Assembly (NCBI GenBank): GCA_946407015.1
Contig: CAMJML010000002.1
Location: forward strand, 186,001-250,000
Direction: 5' to 3'
DNA length: 64,000 bases
Source: an uncultured Selenomonadales bacterium
GTDB lineage: Bacteria; Bacillota; Negativicutes; DSM-1736; Dendrosporobacteraceae
Position numbers and translations under genes: made by a program. Numbering within the stretch: position 1 is the first letter of the stretch; each line of letters starts with the position of its first letter. Shown here piece by piece: positions 43,218-51,812 of this stretch. The notes under the pieces are model-generated. The model had not been told where the DNA came from. It saw only the letters and a program-made list of their open reading frames with translations, and did no database searches.

Positions 43218-43982
43218 ATGCTGTCTATTCAAAATTTATTTAAACGATTTGGCAACCTGATTGCCATTAATGAGTTCAGTTTGACTGTCAATAAAGGAGA
43301 AACCGTTGTACTCATGGGACCATCCGGCTGTGGCAAGTCGACAACCATCCGGACCATTAATCGGCTGGTCGAGCCGGACCGTGGTTCTATCCTGCTCAAC
43401 GAGCATGACATTATGGCGCTGGATATCGATTCTCTGAATCAGGTCCGTAAACGCATTGGTTTTGTTTTTCAGCATTTTAATCTCATCGGGCGATTGACTA
43501 CGTTGGAAAATGTCATGCTGGGTATGGTGATGGGGGGCATGCAGCGTGAAATTGCCCGGGATAAAGCCATTGGTGCCTTGACTAAGGTTGGCTTGGAAAC
43601 TCATTTAGAGCACAAGCCGGGGGAGTTGTCCGGGGGGCAGCAGCAACGTGTGGGTATAGCCCGGGCACTGGCCTATGAGCCTGAGTTGATGCTGTGGGAC
43701 GAGCCAACGGCTTCTTTAGACCCGATTTTAGTCAGAGAAGTTCTTGTCGTTATGGAAGAATTGGCAAGGGATCGTGCCAGCAGTATGATTGTTGTTACCC
43801 ATGAACTGCCTTTTGCCTTGAGAGTAGCGGACCGAATTGTTTTGATGGATAAAGGGCAGGTTGTTGAAGAGGGAAAACCGAGTCAGGTATTTGTTAATCC
43901 GATATCCGAAATTGGGCGAAAGTATAAAGAACTGATTGAATATCAAATGAACACCAGTGCACAAAGCCTAGCAGGCAATTAG
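43218..43982 (+). CDS. ABC transporter ATP-binding protein
   Basis: A 254-residue ATPase with Walker A GPSGCGKSTT, Q-loop FVFQHFNLIG, signature LSGGQQQRVGIARALA, Walker B LMLWDEPTASLDP and H-loop VVTHELPFA. It resembles the polar-amino-acid (GlnQ) group, but its only nearby partner is the unusual membrane protein 15 bases upstream, and no solute-binding protein is present. It would energise that partner. Terminator about 100 bases downstream. Confidence 0.93.
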   Translation: MLSIQNLFKRFGNLIAINEFSLTVNKGETVVLMGPSGCGKSTTIRTINRLVEPDRGSILLNEHDIMALDIDSLNQVRKRIGFVFQHFNLIGRLTTLENVMLGMVMGGMQREIARDKAIGALTKVGLETHLEHKPGELSGGQQQRVGIARALAYEPELMLWDEPTASLDPILVREVLVVMEELARDRASSMIVVTHELPFALRVADRIVLMDKGQVVEEGKPSQVFVNPISEIGRKYKELIEYQMNTSAQSLAGN

Positions 43983-44079
43983 AATCATTCTGAGAATAGG
44001 CCGGCTAAATTCTCCTCATATCTGATTGAAAATGTCGTAAAAAAACGACAATCTAATTTGAAAAAGGTTCGTGAAACAC

Positions 44080-44113
44080 AAAAACAGGTCATCATGATGA
44101 CCTGTTTTTTTAT
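44080..44113 (+). terminator. Terminator of the ABC operon
   Basis: AAAAACAGGTCATC pairs with GATGACCTGTTTTT (AT between), then TTAT. Confidence 0.85.
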
Positions 44114-44146
44114 ACTCCTCTATGATTCGCATAGCACTTTCGTGAT

Positions 44147-44431
44147 GCAACATAATTAATTTATGTTACTTTTTTATCCTCTCTATTATCAATACGTTTA
44201 TTTTTCATAAAATCCTCCAATTCGACTAAAATTTACAATTTATAGTGAATTTTAACTGATAACTCACTTCAAAAAGAACACTTATATGGTTGAGAAATTC
44301 ACTATGTCAATATAAGGCTAAATTTATCCATACATTATGTTACATAGTTGATAGTGAAAAATCCTTATATTCACTGATATATTAACTGTGATTCCTCAAA
44401 ACAACAATGTAACATAAATTAATTATGTTAC
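44147..44431. mobile_element. MITE-like AT-rich element with 23-bp terminal inverted repeats
   Basis: The left end (44147-44169) and the right end (44409-44431) are inverted copies matching at 22 of 23 positions; each end is itself nearly palindromic around TTAATT. The 285-base interior is far richer in A+T than the surroundings, has no gene, and holds further short inverted repeats (GTCAATATAAGG near 44310 and CCTTATATTCAC near 44363). A non-autonomous transposable element or a remnant of a larger insertion is the simplest reading. No target-site duplication could be fixed. Confidence 0.45.
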
Positions 44432-44446
44432 ATTGTTGTTTTGAGG
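44394..44446. repeat. Perfect 24-bp-arm palindrome
   Basis: Bases 44394-44417 and 44423-44446 are perfectly complementary around a 5-base ATTAA centre. It contains the right end of the MITE-like element. No T-tract follows, so it is not an obvious terminator. It lies about 165 bases before the chemoreceptor start. Confidence 0.85.
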
Positions 44447-44611
44447 AAAAGAGGATTTATGCGATGGAGGGCATCGGGGGTGATCCGTTCAGTTAAACTG
44501 AAAGCCGATAGATTGTGATCAGAGTCAGCTTGCCAGGGAGAAATCAGAATCTATTCGCATGCACAAGGAGAAAAAGTTGTGTCAAGTTAATCGGGAACTG
44601 GAGGCGGAAAT

Positions 44612-45391
44612 ATGAAGTTGAATTTGGCAACAAAGATGATCATTTGTTTTTTATCCGTTGTTATGGTTGCAGCGGCAGGATTTGCTTATACCATCTGGAA
44701 AGTGGATGATGTTGCAGACGGCATTCATAATGTAAATAGCAGGGAGTTACCACATTTGCTAAAAGCCAATACAATTAGTAATAACGTTTCTCATGAGATC
44801 GGTTATATTCGCGGTTATTATATTTATAAAAATCCACAAATGATCAATGAGTATAGAAAACTAGCACAAGAGACGGCCAGTATAGAAGAAGAACTGGTTC
44901 AGGCTGCTGCATCGGAAACGGAAAAGCGGCTTGCCAATGAAATTAAGAATCTGAATCATCAATTTTCCGAACAGGTGGAGAAAAAATTTCTGATGCTCAT
45001 GCAAGCAGGCAAGCAGGATGAAGCTTACCAGGTCATGTTAAACGAAATGGCTCCGGTTGCAAAGGCTCTGGATGAAAAAGTCTCAGAGTACCAGGCCTAT
45101 CGGAATCAGCATATTACGGATGAATTGCACCAGGCGGTGGAGCATTCCAATCAGACCAGGACGGTTGCCTTGATTGTTGCTGTTGTTACGGCTGTATTTG
45201 GGGCAGCAATTGCCTTTTTATCAGCCCGCAGCATATCCCGGCCGGTGGTCAATCTGGAGCAAGTGGCGCAAAAAGTATCTGCAGGAGATCTGACTCAACA
45301 GGTGAACGTAGAAAGTCAGGATGAGATTGGCAAATTGGCCGCTTCCTTTAATCTAATGGTCTCACAGCTCAAGGAACTGATCAACAGGTGA
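44612..45391 (+). CDS. Chemoreceptor N-terminal part (4HB sensor, HAMP), frame interrupted
   Basis: A 259-residue fragment: N-terminal helix (about 9-28), four-helix-bundle MCP sensor (about 30-185), second helix (about 186-208) and a HAMP domain ending in [19 protein letters not shown] normal receptor would continue into the signalling domain, which is found in the next frame from 45388. Alignment with the intact receptor at 8993 ([16 protein letters not shown]) indicates one base is missing between ATC and CAG near 45381. ATG preceded by GGAGGCGG. Either a frameshift mutation, a sequence error or a truly split receptor. Confidence 0.85.
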   Translation: MKLNLATKMIICFLSVVMVAAAGFAYTIWKVDDVADGIHNVNSRELPHLLKANTISNNVSHEIGYIRGYYIYKNPQMINEYRKLAQETASIEEELVQAAASETEKRLANEIKNLNHQFSEQVEKKFLMLMQAGKQDEAYQVMLNEMAPVAKALDEKVSEYQAYRNQHITDELHQAVEHSNQTRTVALIVAVVTAVFGAAIAFLSARSISRPVVNLEQVAQKVSAGDLTQQVNVESQDEIGKLAASFNLMVSQLKELINR

Positions 45392-46302
45392 CTGTAAACG
45401 CTGAGCAGGTTGCGGCTTCCAGTGAGGAATTGACTGCAAATTCTGAGCAGTCCGCCCAGGCGGCCACGCATATTGCCACATCCATTAATGATGTGGCATC
45501 TGGAGCAGCTGCGCAAATGGAAGCAGCCAATGAGACCAGCTCGGTAGTGGAACAAATGTCCGTCAGTATCCATCGTATTGCTGAAAATGCCAATCAAGTA
45601 GCCGGACAGTCATCCCAAGCAGCTCATAAGGCAAAGAACGGTGAGAAAGAAGTGGAAAAGGCCGTGCAGCAGATGAATCACATTGAGCATACGGTCAATA
45701 CCTCTGCAAAAGTTGTCGCAAAATTAGGGGAGCGCTCCCAGGAAATTGGTCAAATTGTGGATACGATCTCCGGTATTGCCGGGCAGACCAATTTATTGGC
45801 CTTAAATGCAGCGATTGAAGCAGCGCGGGCTGGGGAGCAGGGGCGCGGTTTTGCAGTCGTTGCTGAAGAAGTACGCAAGCTGGCAGAACAATCTCAAGAA
45901 GCGGCTAAAAAAATAGCCGGTTTGATTACCGAAATTCAGGAAGATACAACCAAGGCAGTTGTGGCTATGAATGAGGGGACGCAAGAGGTGCAATTGGGAG
46001 CTGAGGTTATTCATGCAGCCGGATTAACCTTTCAAGAAATTATGATGGTAGTCGGGCAGGTATCCACACAGGTAAAAGAAATATCAGCCGCCATTCAGCA
46101 GATGGCGGCTGACAGCCAACACATCGTAGATTCAGTGAAAATGATTGACAATCTTAGTAAAAAATCAGCCGGCGAGACACAAAGTGTTTCGGCGGCGGTT
46201 GAAGAGCAGCTGGCTTCAATGCAAGAAGTTGCTGGAGCCAGTCAGGCTCTGGCCGGACTGGCACAAGAGTTGCAGACGGCTATTGCCCGGTTTCATATGT
46301 AA
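45388..46302 (+). CDS. Chemoreceptor signalling domain, separate frame
   Basis: A 304-residue soluble MCP signalling domain: adaptation helices, the tip region [20 protein letters not shown] and [16 protein letters not shown]. The frame can begin with GTG at 45388, overlapping the preceding stop codon as GTGA, with AAGGAA about 10 bases upstream. This would permit coupled re-initiation and a soluble receptor tail. The likelier alternative is that both parts were one ~565-residue receptor broken by a single-base deletion. Confidence 0.85.
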   Translation: MTVNAEQVAASSEELTANSEQSAQAATHIATSINDVASGAAAQMEAANETSSVVEQMSVSIHRIAENANQVAGQSSQAAHKAKNGEKEVEKAVQQMNHIEHTVNTSAKVVAKLGERSQEIGQIVDTISGIAGQTNLLALNAAIEAARAGEQGRGFAVVAEEVRKLAEQSQEAAKKIAGLITEIQEDTTKAVVAMNEGTQEVQLGAEVIHAAGLTFQEIMMVVGQVSTQVKEISAAIQQMAADSQHIVDSVKMIDNLSKKSAGETQSVSAAVEEQLASMQEVAGASQALAGLAQELQTAIARFHM

Positions 46303-46311
46303 GTGTAGACG

Positions 46312-46350
46312 GGAAACTCTGCTTTTAATTCATTGAAGCAGAGTTTTCTG
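46312..46350 (+). terminator. Terminator after the split chemoreceptor
   Basis: AAACTCTGCTT pairs with AAGCAGAGTTT around a 12-base loop, then TCTGTCGTTTT. Confidence 0.75.
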
Positions 46351-46450
46351 TCGTTTTAGAGTAAGCAATTCGCTTTTGCGGTCGTGTATCAGGGGTGGTA
46401 TAATAAAAAGGATGTTCGATCAATCATTCTAACTATAAGGCGGTTTGAAC

Positions 46451-47245
46451 ATGAACTGTGATTCGGTCCATGAATGTGTATTATTATTCAATAAGGATGA
46501 AGTTTTAGTGAACTGTCAATCCGAGTTCATACAATTTCCTTCCAGGCAAGACATTCAATTATCGGATATTGAAACAGCAGCCCTTGTTGATATCGGTGTC
46601 CTGGAAGGGGTGTCTTATTATAGTGGCAGGCTTGCAGGGCAAGTCGTTTATCCTGGTTATAGCTTGATTAAAGTAAGGCAGTTATCTCAATACATAACTG
46701 GTGGACCCCTAAATATGGCTTTCCGTGCTTTTCATATTCTCCAGTGGCTGAAAACTAATCAATTTTGCGGCTGTTGTGCCGGCAAGATGCAGATGCTGCC
46801 GCTGCAGCAGGAAGTTTCAGTCCAATGCGAGCATTGCGGGAATACGGTTTATCCGCGAATTTCCCCGGCCATTATTGTTGCAGTCTTTAAAGAAAATGAA
46901 ATTTTATTGGCGAGAAACGAACGGTTTCCTCCCGGACGCTATAGCGTGATTGCCGGTTTCGTTGAACCGGGAGAAACCATCGAAGACTGCGTGCGCCGGG
47001 AATTACAAGAAGAAGTCGGGATTTCGGTGGATCATATTGAATATTTCGGCAATCAGCCATGGCCGTTTCCGGATTCATTAATGATTGCGTTTACAGCCTG
47101 CTACGTGAGCGGTGAAATTACCATTGATGATCAGGAAATTGTTGAGGCTGATTGGTTTACAGCCGATGCCCTGCCCGATATTCCTGATAAGGGAACCATT
47201 TCGCGGCAAATGATTGACTGGTTCATCGCTAATCGCCGTAGTTAA
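46451..47245 (+). CDS. nudC: NADH pyrophosphatase / RNA deNADding Nudix hydrolase
   Basis: A 264-residue NudC. The zinc ribbon has four cysteines (FCGCCAGKM and VQCEHCGN), the Nudix box is GFVEPGETIEDCVRRELQEE with VGI, and the NADH-specific motif appears as QPWPFPDSLM. It cleaves NAD(H), and in known cases NAD-capped RNA 5' ends, to NMN(H) and AMP. The ATG at 46451 follows AAGGCGG; a TTG two codons earlier is possible. Single gene. Confidence 0.94.
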   Translation: MNCDSVHECVLLFNKDEVLVNCQSEFIQFPSRQDIQLSDIETAALVDIGVLEGVSYYSGRLAGQVVYPGYSLIKVRQLSQYITGGPLNMAFRAFHILQWLKTNQFCGCCAGKMQMLPLQQEVSVQCEHCGNTVYPRISPAIIVAVFKENEILLARNERFPPGRYSVIAGFVEPGETIEDCVRRELQEEVGISVDHIEYFGNQPWPFPDSLMIAFTACYVSGEITIDDQEIVEADWFTADALPDIPDKGTISRQMIDWFIANRRS

Positions 47246-47259
47246 GCCGCCGGCTGCCA

Positions 47260-47910
47260 TCAGTCCGGGCTGGCTGCAAAGCGCACCCCTAAGTCATATG
47301 CTTTCTGACAGTCCAGTGGAAAGTACTCCTGGCGCCGTTTGGCTTTGTCGGCTTCATTAAAAGCGGTTACGACATAGTTGGAATAGTTGCTAAACTGGTA
47401 GGTGTCATGGACATAGATGGATTCAAAAGCACCAAATATCCGTTTTAGGGCCATTTCGGTTCCCTTGAAGGTTTCAGCGTAACCGAACTCCTTCATCCTG
47501 GTTTCATCGACATTCATGGTATAAATAAAGCCAATCGGGATTTTTTTCTGATAAAGTGAGGAATAATTTTTATCATAGACGGTGTAGGGAAATCCCATCC
47601 GTTCGATGAAGGATCTCATCTCACCAGTTACACTGTGAAAATAAACCGGTGATCCCAAGATAATGGCGTCTGCAGTTTCAACTTTCTCCAGGATCGGGGT
47701 CAATTCGTCCTGGACGGCGCACTTGCCATAACTTTTACCGTCCTTCAGTTTACAGGCGAAACAGCTGATACAGCCTTTGTAGTGATAGTCGTATAAGTGG
47801 ATGAGTTCTGTTGCTGCGCCTTGAGAAGCGGCCCCTTCCAGCGCTTTGGTCAGCAGTGTGGCCGTATTCCAGTTTTTGCGCGGGCTGCCGTTAATAGCTA
47901 ACACCTTCAT
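47260..47910 (-). CDS. NADPH-dependent FMN reductase-like / iron-sulfur flavoprotein family
   Basis: A 216-residue flavodoxin-fold protein. The FMN phosphate loop is INGSPRKNWNTATLL; the cysteines in GCISCFACKLKDGKSYGKC recall the compact cluster of archaeal and clostridial iron-sulfur flavoproteins; ILGSPVYFHSVTGEMRSFIE is the usual flavin-ring segment. It probably shuttles electrons between ferredoxin and an unknown acceptor. ATG preceded by GGAGG. Divergent from ddl and convergent to nudC. Confidence 0.85.
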   Translation of the reverse strand: MKVLAINGSPRKNWNTATLLTKALEGAASQGAATELIHLYDYHYKGCISCFACKLKDGKSYGKCAVQDELTPILEKVETADAIILGSPVYFHSVTGEMRSFIERMGFPYTVYDKNYSSLYQKKIPIGFIYTMNVDETRMKEFGYAETFKGTEMALKRIFGAFESIYVHDTYQFSNYSNYVVTAFNEADKAKRRQEYFPLDCQKAYDLGVRFAASPD

Positions 47911-48145
47911 TTTTTAACTACCTCCATCATTGAGATTATTGATACAAATTGTATATGATTTTGCCAAAAAGAAAAGTATGCACTTTTTGGTTAGATACTA
48001 TCAAACAGGAAAGTAAGTTGTCGTTCCACCCCGCTATAATTCAATATCTTCATTCTCGAGCGAATTTGATTAATTCACAGCAGCAGGGATATTTTTTTGC
48101 AAAATGAAATAAATTAAGTTGATAGGAATAAAGGGAGATGGTCGC

Positions 48146-49249
48146 ATGAAAAAAATTAATGTTGGAATTTTATTTGGTGGCAAGTCAGCTGAGCATGAAG
48201 TTTCCCTGCAATCCGCCAAAAATGTACTGGATGCAATTGATAAAGAAAAGTATGATGTGACGTTGATCGGGATTGATAAGGGCGGACGCTGGTATTTAAA
48301 TGACAAATCCCATTTTTTATTAAACAGCCATGATCCTAAGCTAATTGCCCTTGAAAAAACCGATAAGGATGTTGTCCTATTGCCAGGCGATGTTGAGCAG
48401 CAATTGATCTGTCTTTCAGATGCTGCGGCCAGTGGGAATGTGGATGTAGTATTCCCTATATTGCATGGAACGTACGGGGAAGATGGAACAGTCCAAGGTC
48501 TATTGAAATTGGCCGATATCCCTTTTGTCGGCCCGGGTGTTTTAGGATCGGCCGTGGGGATGGATAAAGATGTTGCCAAACGTTTGTTACGGGATGCGGG
48601 AATCCCTATTGCTAATTTTATTGTTGTTCACAAATGGGAGCAGGACAAGGTGGACTTTAAGGCAATTACTCAAACCCTTGGTTTGCCGCTCTTTGTAAAA
48701 CCGGCCAATGCTGGCTCATCGGTTGGGGTGAGCAAAGTAAAAAACGAAGAACAATTCAAAGCAGCTCTTGCCGAAGCTTTTTCGTTTGATACCAAAATCC
48801 TGATCGAAGAAGGGATTGTCGGCCGGGAAGTGGAGTGCGCTGTACTGGGGAATGAAGAACCGATTGCATCTAATATTGGTGAAGTGATTGCCCAGCAAGA
48901 GTTTTATTCCTATGAAGCCAAGTATATAGATGAAAATGGGGCTTTACTTGAAATTCCGGCTAAACTGCCGCCTGAAACAGTTAAAATGATTCAGGAACAA
49001 GCGGTTAAAGCGTTTAAAGTATTATGCTGCGAAGGAATGGCGCGGGTGGATTTCTTCCTGACCAAAGATAATCAAGCTCTTATCAATGAAATTAACACCA
49101 TTCCAGGCTTTACCAAGATCAGTATGTATCCAAAACTTTGGGAAATCAGTGGAATCAATTATACCGAGCTGATAGACCGCCTGATTCAATTGGCACTAGC
49201 CAGACATGCCCGAGAAAAACAATTGAAAACTTCTTATCAGCAAGGATAA
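48146..49249 (+). CDS. ddl: D-alanine--D-alanine ligase
   Basis: A 367-residue ATP-grasp ligase making D-Ala-D-Ala for peptidoglycan. Landmarks: VGILFGGKSAEHEVSLQSAK, FPILHGTYGEDGTVQGLL, ATP-grasp VKPANAGSSVGVSKV, the omega-loop FYSYEAKYID with the Tyr associated with D-Ala (not D-lactate) specificity, and INEINTIPGFTKISMYPKLW. The ATG at 48146 has AAGGGAG upstream; nine extra codons upstream lack a site. Not in a dcw-type cluster. No van-type genes are adjacent. Confidence 0.95.
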   Translation: MKKINVGILFGGKSAEHEVSLQSAKNVLDAIDKEKYDVTLIGIDKGGRWYLNDKSHFLLNSHDPKLIALEKTDKDVVLLPGDVEQQLICLSDAAASGNVDVVFPILHGTYGEDGTVQGLLKLADIPFVGPGVLGSAVGMDKDVAKRLLRDAGIPIANFIVVHKWEQDKVDFKAITQTLGLPLFVKPANAGSSVGVSKVKNEEQFKAALAEAFSFDTKILIEEGIVGREVECAVLGNEEPIASNIGEVIAQQEFYSYEAKYIDENGALLEIPAKLPPETVKMIQEQAVKAFKVLCCEGMARVDFFLTKDNQALINEINTIPGFTKISMYPKLWEISGINYTELIDRLIQLALARHAREKQLKTSYQQG

Positions 49250-49250
49250 T

Positions 49251-49285
49251 AAAAGAGCGGCGAATAGGCTTCGCCGCTCTTGCTA
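49251..49285 (+). terminator. Terminator of ddl
   Basis: AAGAGCGGCGAA pairs with TTCGCCGCTCTT with a short loop. Confidence 0.82.
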
Positions 49286-49323
49286 TTTCAGTGTATCAAG
49301 TTTCTAAGTGGGTTCTATGAAGG

Positions 49324-49623
49324 CTAGGATAGCAAAAAGAAGACGGCGAGAATAGCTGCCGCGACTGAAGGGACCAATCCGCCTCTCAGCCAGGATACGG
49401 CTGCAGCAACGATTACTCCGGCCAGGGTGGAGATTAGCCTATCAGACGGTGATTCGATAATTCCACGGATGATTAAGGCCCCCAGCGCGGTATAGGGGAT
49501 ATAGAGAAAAAACCGCCGCAATAAGGGAGGCAAGGGACGATCCGACAAGACCAGCATGGGAAGCAGGCGTGGCAGATAGGTTACCGTCATCATGCCAATA
49601 ATTAAAGGCAGGGCATTTTTCAT
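49324..49623 (-). CDS. azlD: Branched-chain amino acid exporter subunit AzlD
   Basis: A 99-residue membrane protein with three to four helices; VTYLPRLLPMLVLSDRPLPP and LLRRFFLYIPYTALGALI are typical of AzlD. It pairs with AzlC to export branched-chain amino acids or analogues. Its start overlaps the azlC stop by four bases, so translation is coupled. ATG preceded by TGGAGG. Confidence 0.93.
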   Translation of the reverse strand: MKNALPLIIGMMTVTYLPRLLPMLVLSDRPLPPLLRRFFLYIPYTALGALIIRGIIESPSDRLISTLAGVIVAAAVSWLRGGLVPSVAAAILAVFFLLS

Positions 49624-50321
49624 TGTGTGACCTCCAGCTTATTGTCGTTAAAGATGACCAAACCGGCCAGCGAAGACAGAATAATGGTAGCAATAAGATT
49701 CCAGCCGGCCGCAAATAGGGCTAAGTAGGTTAATGCTATATAGATCAATCCGGCCAGTAAGGACAAGCACAAAACGTGGGCGGATTTTTTTATTTCGGGC
49801 ACAAGGATGGCGGTAAACATGGCGTAAAGACCAATGCCCAAACTGCTTTGAACCGCAGCCGGGAGGGCCGCCCCAATCCAATAGCCGGCCAACGTTCCGC
49901 CGGCCCAGGCTAGATAAGCGGTTGTCTGTAACGTCAACAGGTAAGGGACTGTTAAGGTCCCCCGCTTTAATGAGGCAACGGCAAAGCTTTCATCGGTTAT
50001 GCCAAAGGCAATAAAGGGGATCCACGTTCTTTTAAGCTCTTTAAGCCGTACCGCTAGTGAAGCACTCATCATTAAATGACGTAAATTCAATAAAAAAGTC
50101 GCTAAAATAATATCCCAGAAGGATATACCGGCTTTCATTAAATCCAGCGCCATAAATTGACTGGCACCTGCAAATACCATTAACGAAAACCAACAACTAT
50201 CCCATAGTGAAAGATCAACCGTTTTGGCTAGCATGCCAAAGGCCATAGCTACCGGGAAATAGCCGACGACAATAGGAATAGCGGCTATTAGGCCTTCTTT
50301 ACCTTGAGAGCGCTGATTCAC
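49620..50321 (-). CDS. azlC: Branched-chain amino acid exporter subunit AzlC
   Basis: A 233-residue, five-to-six-helix AzlC protein: IPIVVGYFPVAMAFGMLAKT, FAGASQFMALDLMKAG, LLNLRHLMMSASLAVRLKEL and FGITDESFAVAS are hallmark segments. Forms the exporter with AzlD. It is divergent from an XRE-cupin regulator 268 bases away, whose repeated operator-like sequences occupy the gap. Confidence 0.94.
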   Translation of the reverse strand: MNQRSQGKEGLIAAIPIVVGYFPVAMAFGMLAKTVDLSLWDSCWFSLMVFAGASQFMALDLMKAGISFWDIILATFLLNLRHLMMSASLAVRLKELKRTWIPFIAFGITDESFAVASLKRGTLTVPYLLTLQTTAYLAWAGGTLAGYWIGAALPAAVQSSLGIGLYAMFTAILVPEIKKSAHVLCLSLLAGLIYIALTYLALFAAGWNLIATIILSSLAGLVIFNDNKLEVTQ

Positions 50322-50434
50322 CTGATTTTCCTCCTATCTTAAAACCGCAGCTTTCTCACACTCTTAAACCCGTTCCGGCAGTTGAGTCAAGCTGGCTGGT
50401 TTATCCTTTATCGCGGGTGGGCTGTACATGATAT

Positions 50435-50532
50435 TGCGTCATACCCATATTCTTTAGTGCATGATATAATATCCATAAAAACACAACAAAAATCTGTGCA
50501 TTATGATGTATAAAAATGTGCGTCATAACGCA
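50435..50532. promoter_or_regulatory. Cluster of TGCRTNAT operator-like repeats between azlC and its regulator gene
   Basis: Four related sites: TGCGTCATAC (50435), TGCATGATAT (50458), TGCATTATGATG (50497) and TGCGTCATAACGCA (50519-50532), the last a near-perfect palindrome. Their number and position suggest binding sites for the divergently encoded XRE-cupin protein controlling azlCD and itself. Confidence 0.6.
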
Positions 50533-50589
50533 TTTATTGTTATTATATACGATAAAGACTGAACTTTACAAGTAGGGAGGAAGGCGTTT

Positions 50590-51147
50590 TTGACCGATTT
50601 AAATGCAGTGATTGCTTTTAACTTAAAACGGTTTCGTGAGCAAAGGAAATTAAGCCTGGACAAGGTGGCCGATATAACCGGGGTCAGCAAATCCATGCTG
50701 GGACAGATTGAACGCGGTGAGTCTAATCCTACCATCAATACCATCTGGCGGATTGCTACCGGCTTAAAAGTATCCTTTACTGCCCTGATCAATTTGCCTC
50801 AGCCGGATGCCATGATTGTCCATACAGCCGATGTGGAGCCGCTCGTAGCCGATAACGGGCGCTATAAGGTTTACCCGGTATTTCCCTATGAAGAGGGGCG
50901 CCATTTTGAAATGTATATTGTAGAAATTGATCCAGACGGTTATTATGACAGTCTGGATGCGCATAGTGAGAAAACACAGGAATTTATTACAGTCATGGCT
51001 GGTGAACTGACTATTTTGACCAATCAGCAAGAATATACTGTCCGGCAAGGGGATTCCATCCGTTTTCGGGCTGACAAGCCTCATGCCTACCATAATCCAG
51101 GGGAGCAATTAACCCGCTGTTGCATGGTTATTCACTATGCATCGTAA
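50590..51147 (+). CDS. XRE-family regulator with C-terminal cupin
   Basis: A 185-residue regulator: N-terminal helix-turn-helix (SLDKVADITGVSKSMLGQIE, RGESNPTINTIWRIATGL) and a cupin sensor domain (about 105-180, EFITVMAGELTILTNQQEYT, IRFRADKPHAYHNPGEQ). TTG start with AGGGAGGAAGG upstream. Cupin-XRE proteins next to azlCD usually respond to an amino acid or related metabolite. Divergent placement and shared operator repeats support local regulation. Confidence 0.92.
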   Translation: MTDLNAVIAFNLKRFREQRKLSLDKVADITGVSKSMLGQIERGESNPTINTIWRIATGLKVSFTALINLPQPDAMIVHTADVEPLVADNGRYKVYPVFPYEEGRHFEMYIVEIDPDGYYDSLDAHSEKTQEFITVMAGELTILTNQQEYTVRQGDSIRFRADKPHAYHNPGEQLTRCCMVIHYAS

Positions 51148-51204
51148 CGACACAGGCTGACTGACGTAATAAGTGAATCAGCCTGGAAAAAAGGAGGAGT
51201 CATC

Positions 51205-51642
51205 ATGAGAAGATGGATGATGTTGTTCGGTTTCGTTGCTGTGTTTATGCTTGGAGTTTCGATGGCCTGCGCGGCTCCGGCACCCAACCTGTCTAAGGTT
51301 GAAATTACTTATGTTGGTTCCGATCAGACTGGATGGATACCCATTGATCAAATCGCCAAAACCACACTGGTCGGACAGAATTTTTATGTTGCTGTTAAAT
51401 TTACCGGTTATCCTAATCCGAGCAGGATTTTCTTTTATCAAAACAGGGTGTTAATTCCACCGGATAAGATTAGCGAGCTTTATGAACGCAAAGGCATAGG
51501 CAATCCCCATATTGGCTGGGTTTACCAGTTTGCGATGCCTATTGCCTATGCCAACGGAATTATTGCCGTCCAAGCCGATGGCATTCAGGGCGGTACGCAT
51601 TATAGCACTATTTATGGCGTGAAATCCAAGCCAAGTAAATGA
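51205..51642 (+). CDS. Secreted protein of unknown function
   Basis: A 145-residue protein with a clear signal peptide (MRRWMMLFGFVAVFMLGVSM, cleavage probably after ACA near residue 23). The mature part (from APAPNLSKVEITYVG) is a beta-rich ~120-residue domain without cysteines; GTHYSTIYGVKSKPSK ends it. No family recognised. ATG preceded by AAAGGAGGAG. The gap to the preceding regulator is 57 bases, so co-transcription is possible; a terminator follows. Confidence 0.75.
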   Translation: MRRWMMLFGFVAVFMLGVSMACAAPAPNLSKVEITYVGSDQTGWIPIDQIAKTTLVGQNFYVAVKFTGYPNPSRIFFYQNRVLIPPDKISELYERKGIGNPHIGWVYQFAMPIAYANGIIAVQADGIQGGTHYSTIYGVKSKPSK

Positions 51643-51660
51643 GTAGATGGACTATCGCAT

Positions 51661-51690
51661 AAAAAGGCGGCAGCAATGCTGCTTTTTTTA
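51661..51690 (+). terminator. Terminator after the secreted protein
   Basis: AGGCGGCAGC and GCTGCTTTTTTT pair around AAT, giving a short stem with a T7 tail. Confidence 0.8.
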
Positions 51691-51812
51691 CGTTTATCGT
51701 GTAGCGAACTTTAGTTTCGTGGATGATAGGATGAATCTGCAGGGGATTATGCTTTAAAAACGAATATAATCTTAAATGACAGAATTTAACACTCAGGCTG
51801 AAGGGAAATCGT

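Noticed and set aside
43218-43982. Calling the ATPase a glutamine or polar amino-acid importer component
   Set aside because: No solute-binding protein or typical permease is present; its partner is an unrelated large membrane protein.
44447-44611. Possible third c-di-GMP riboswitch before the split chemoreceptor
   Set aside because: The leader lacks the GGCAAAC, GACGCAAAGC and closing GCCAAGTTGC elements seen in the two real copies.
45375-45395. Programmed ribosomal frameshift joining the two chemoreceptor parts
   Set aside because: No slippery heptamer or adjacent pseudoknot is visible; a base loss, sequence error or re-initiation is simpler.
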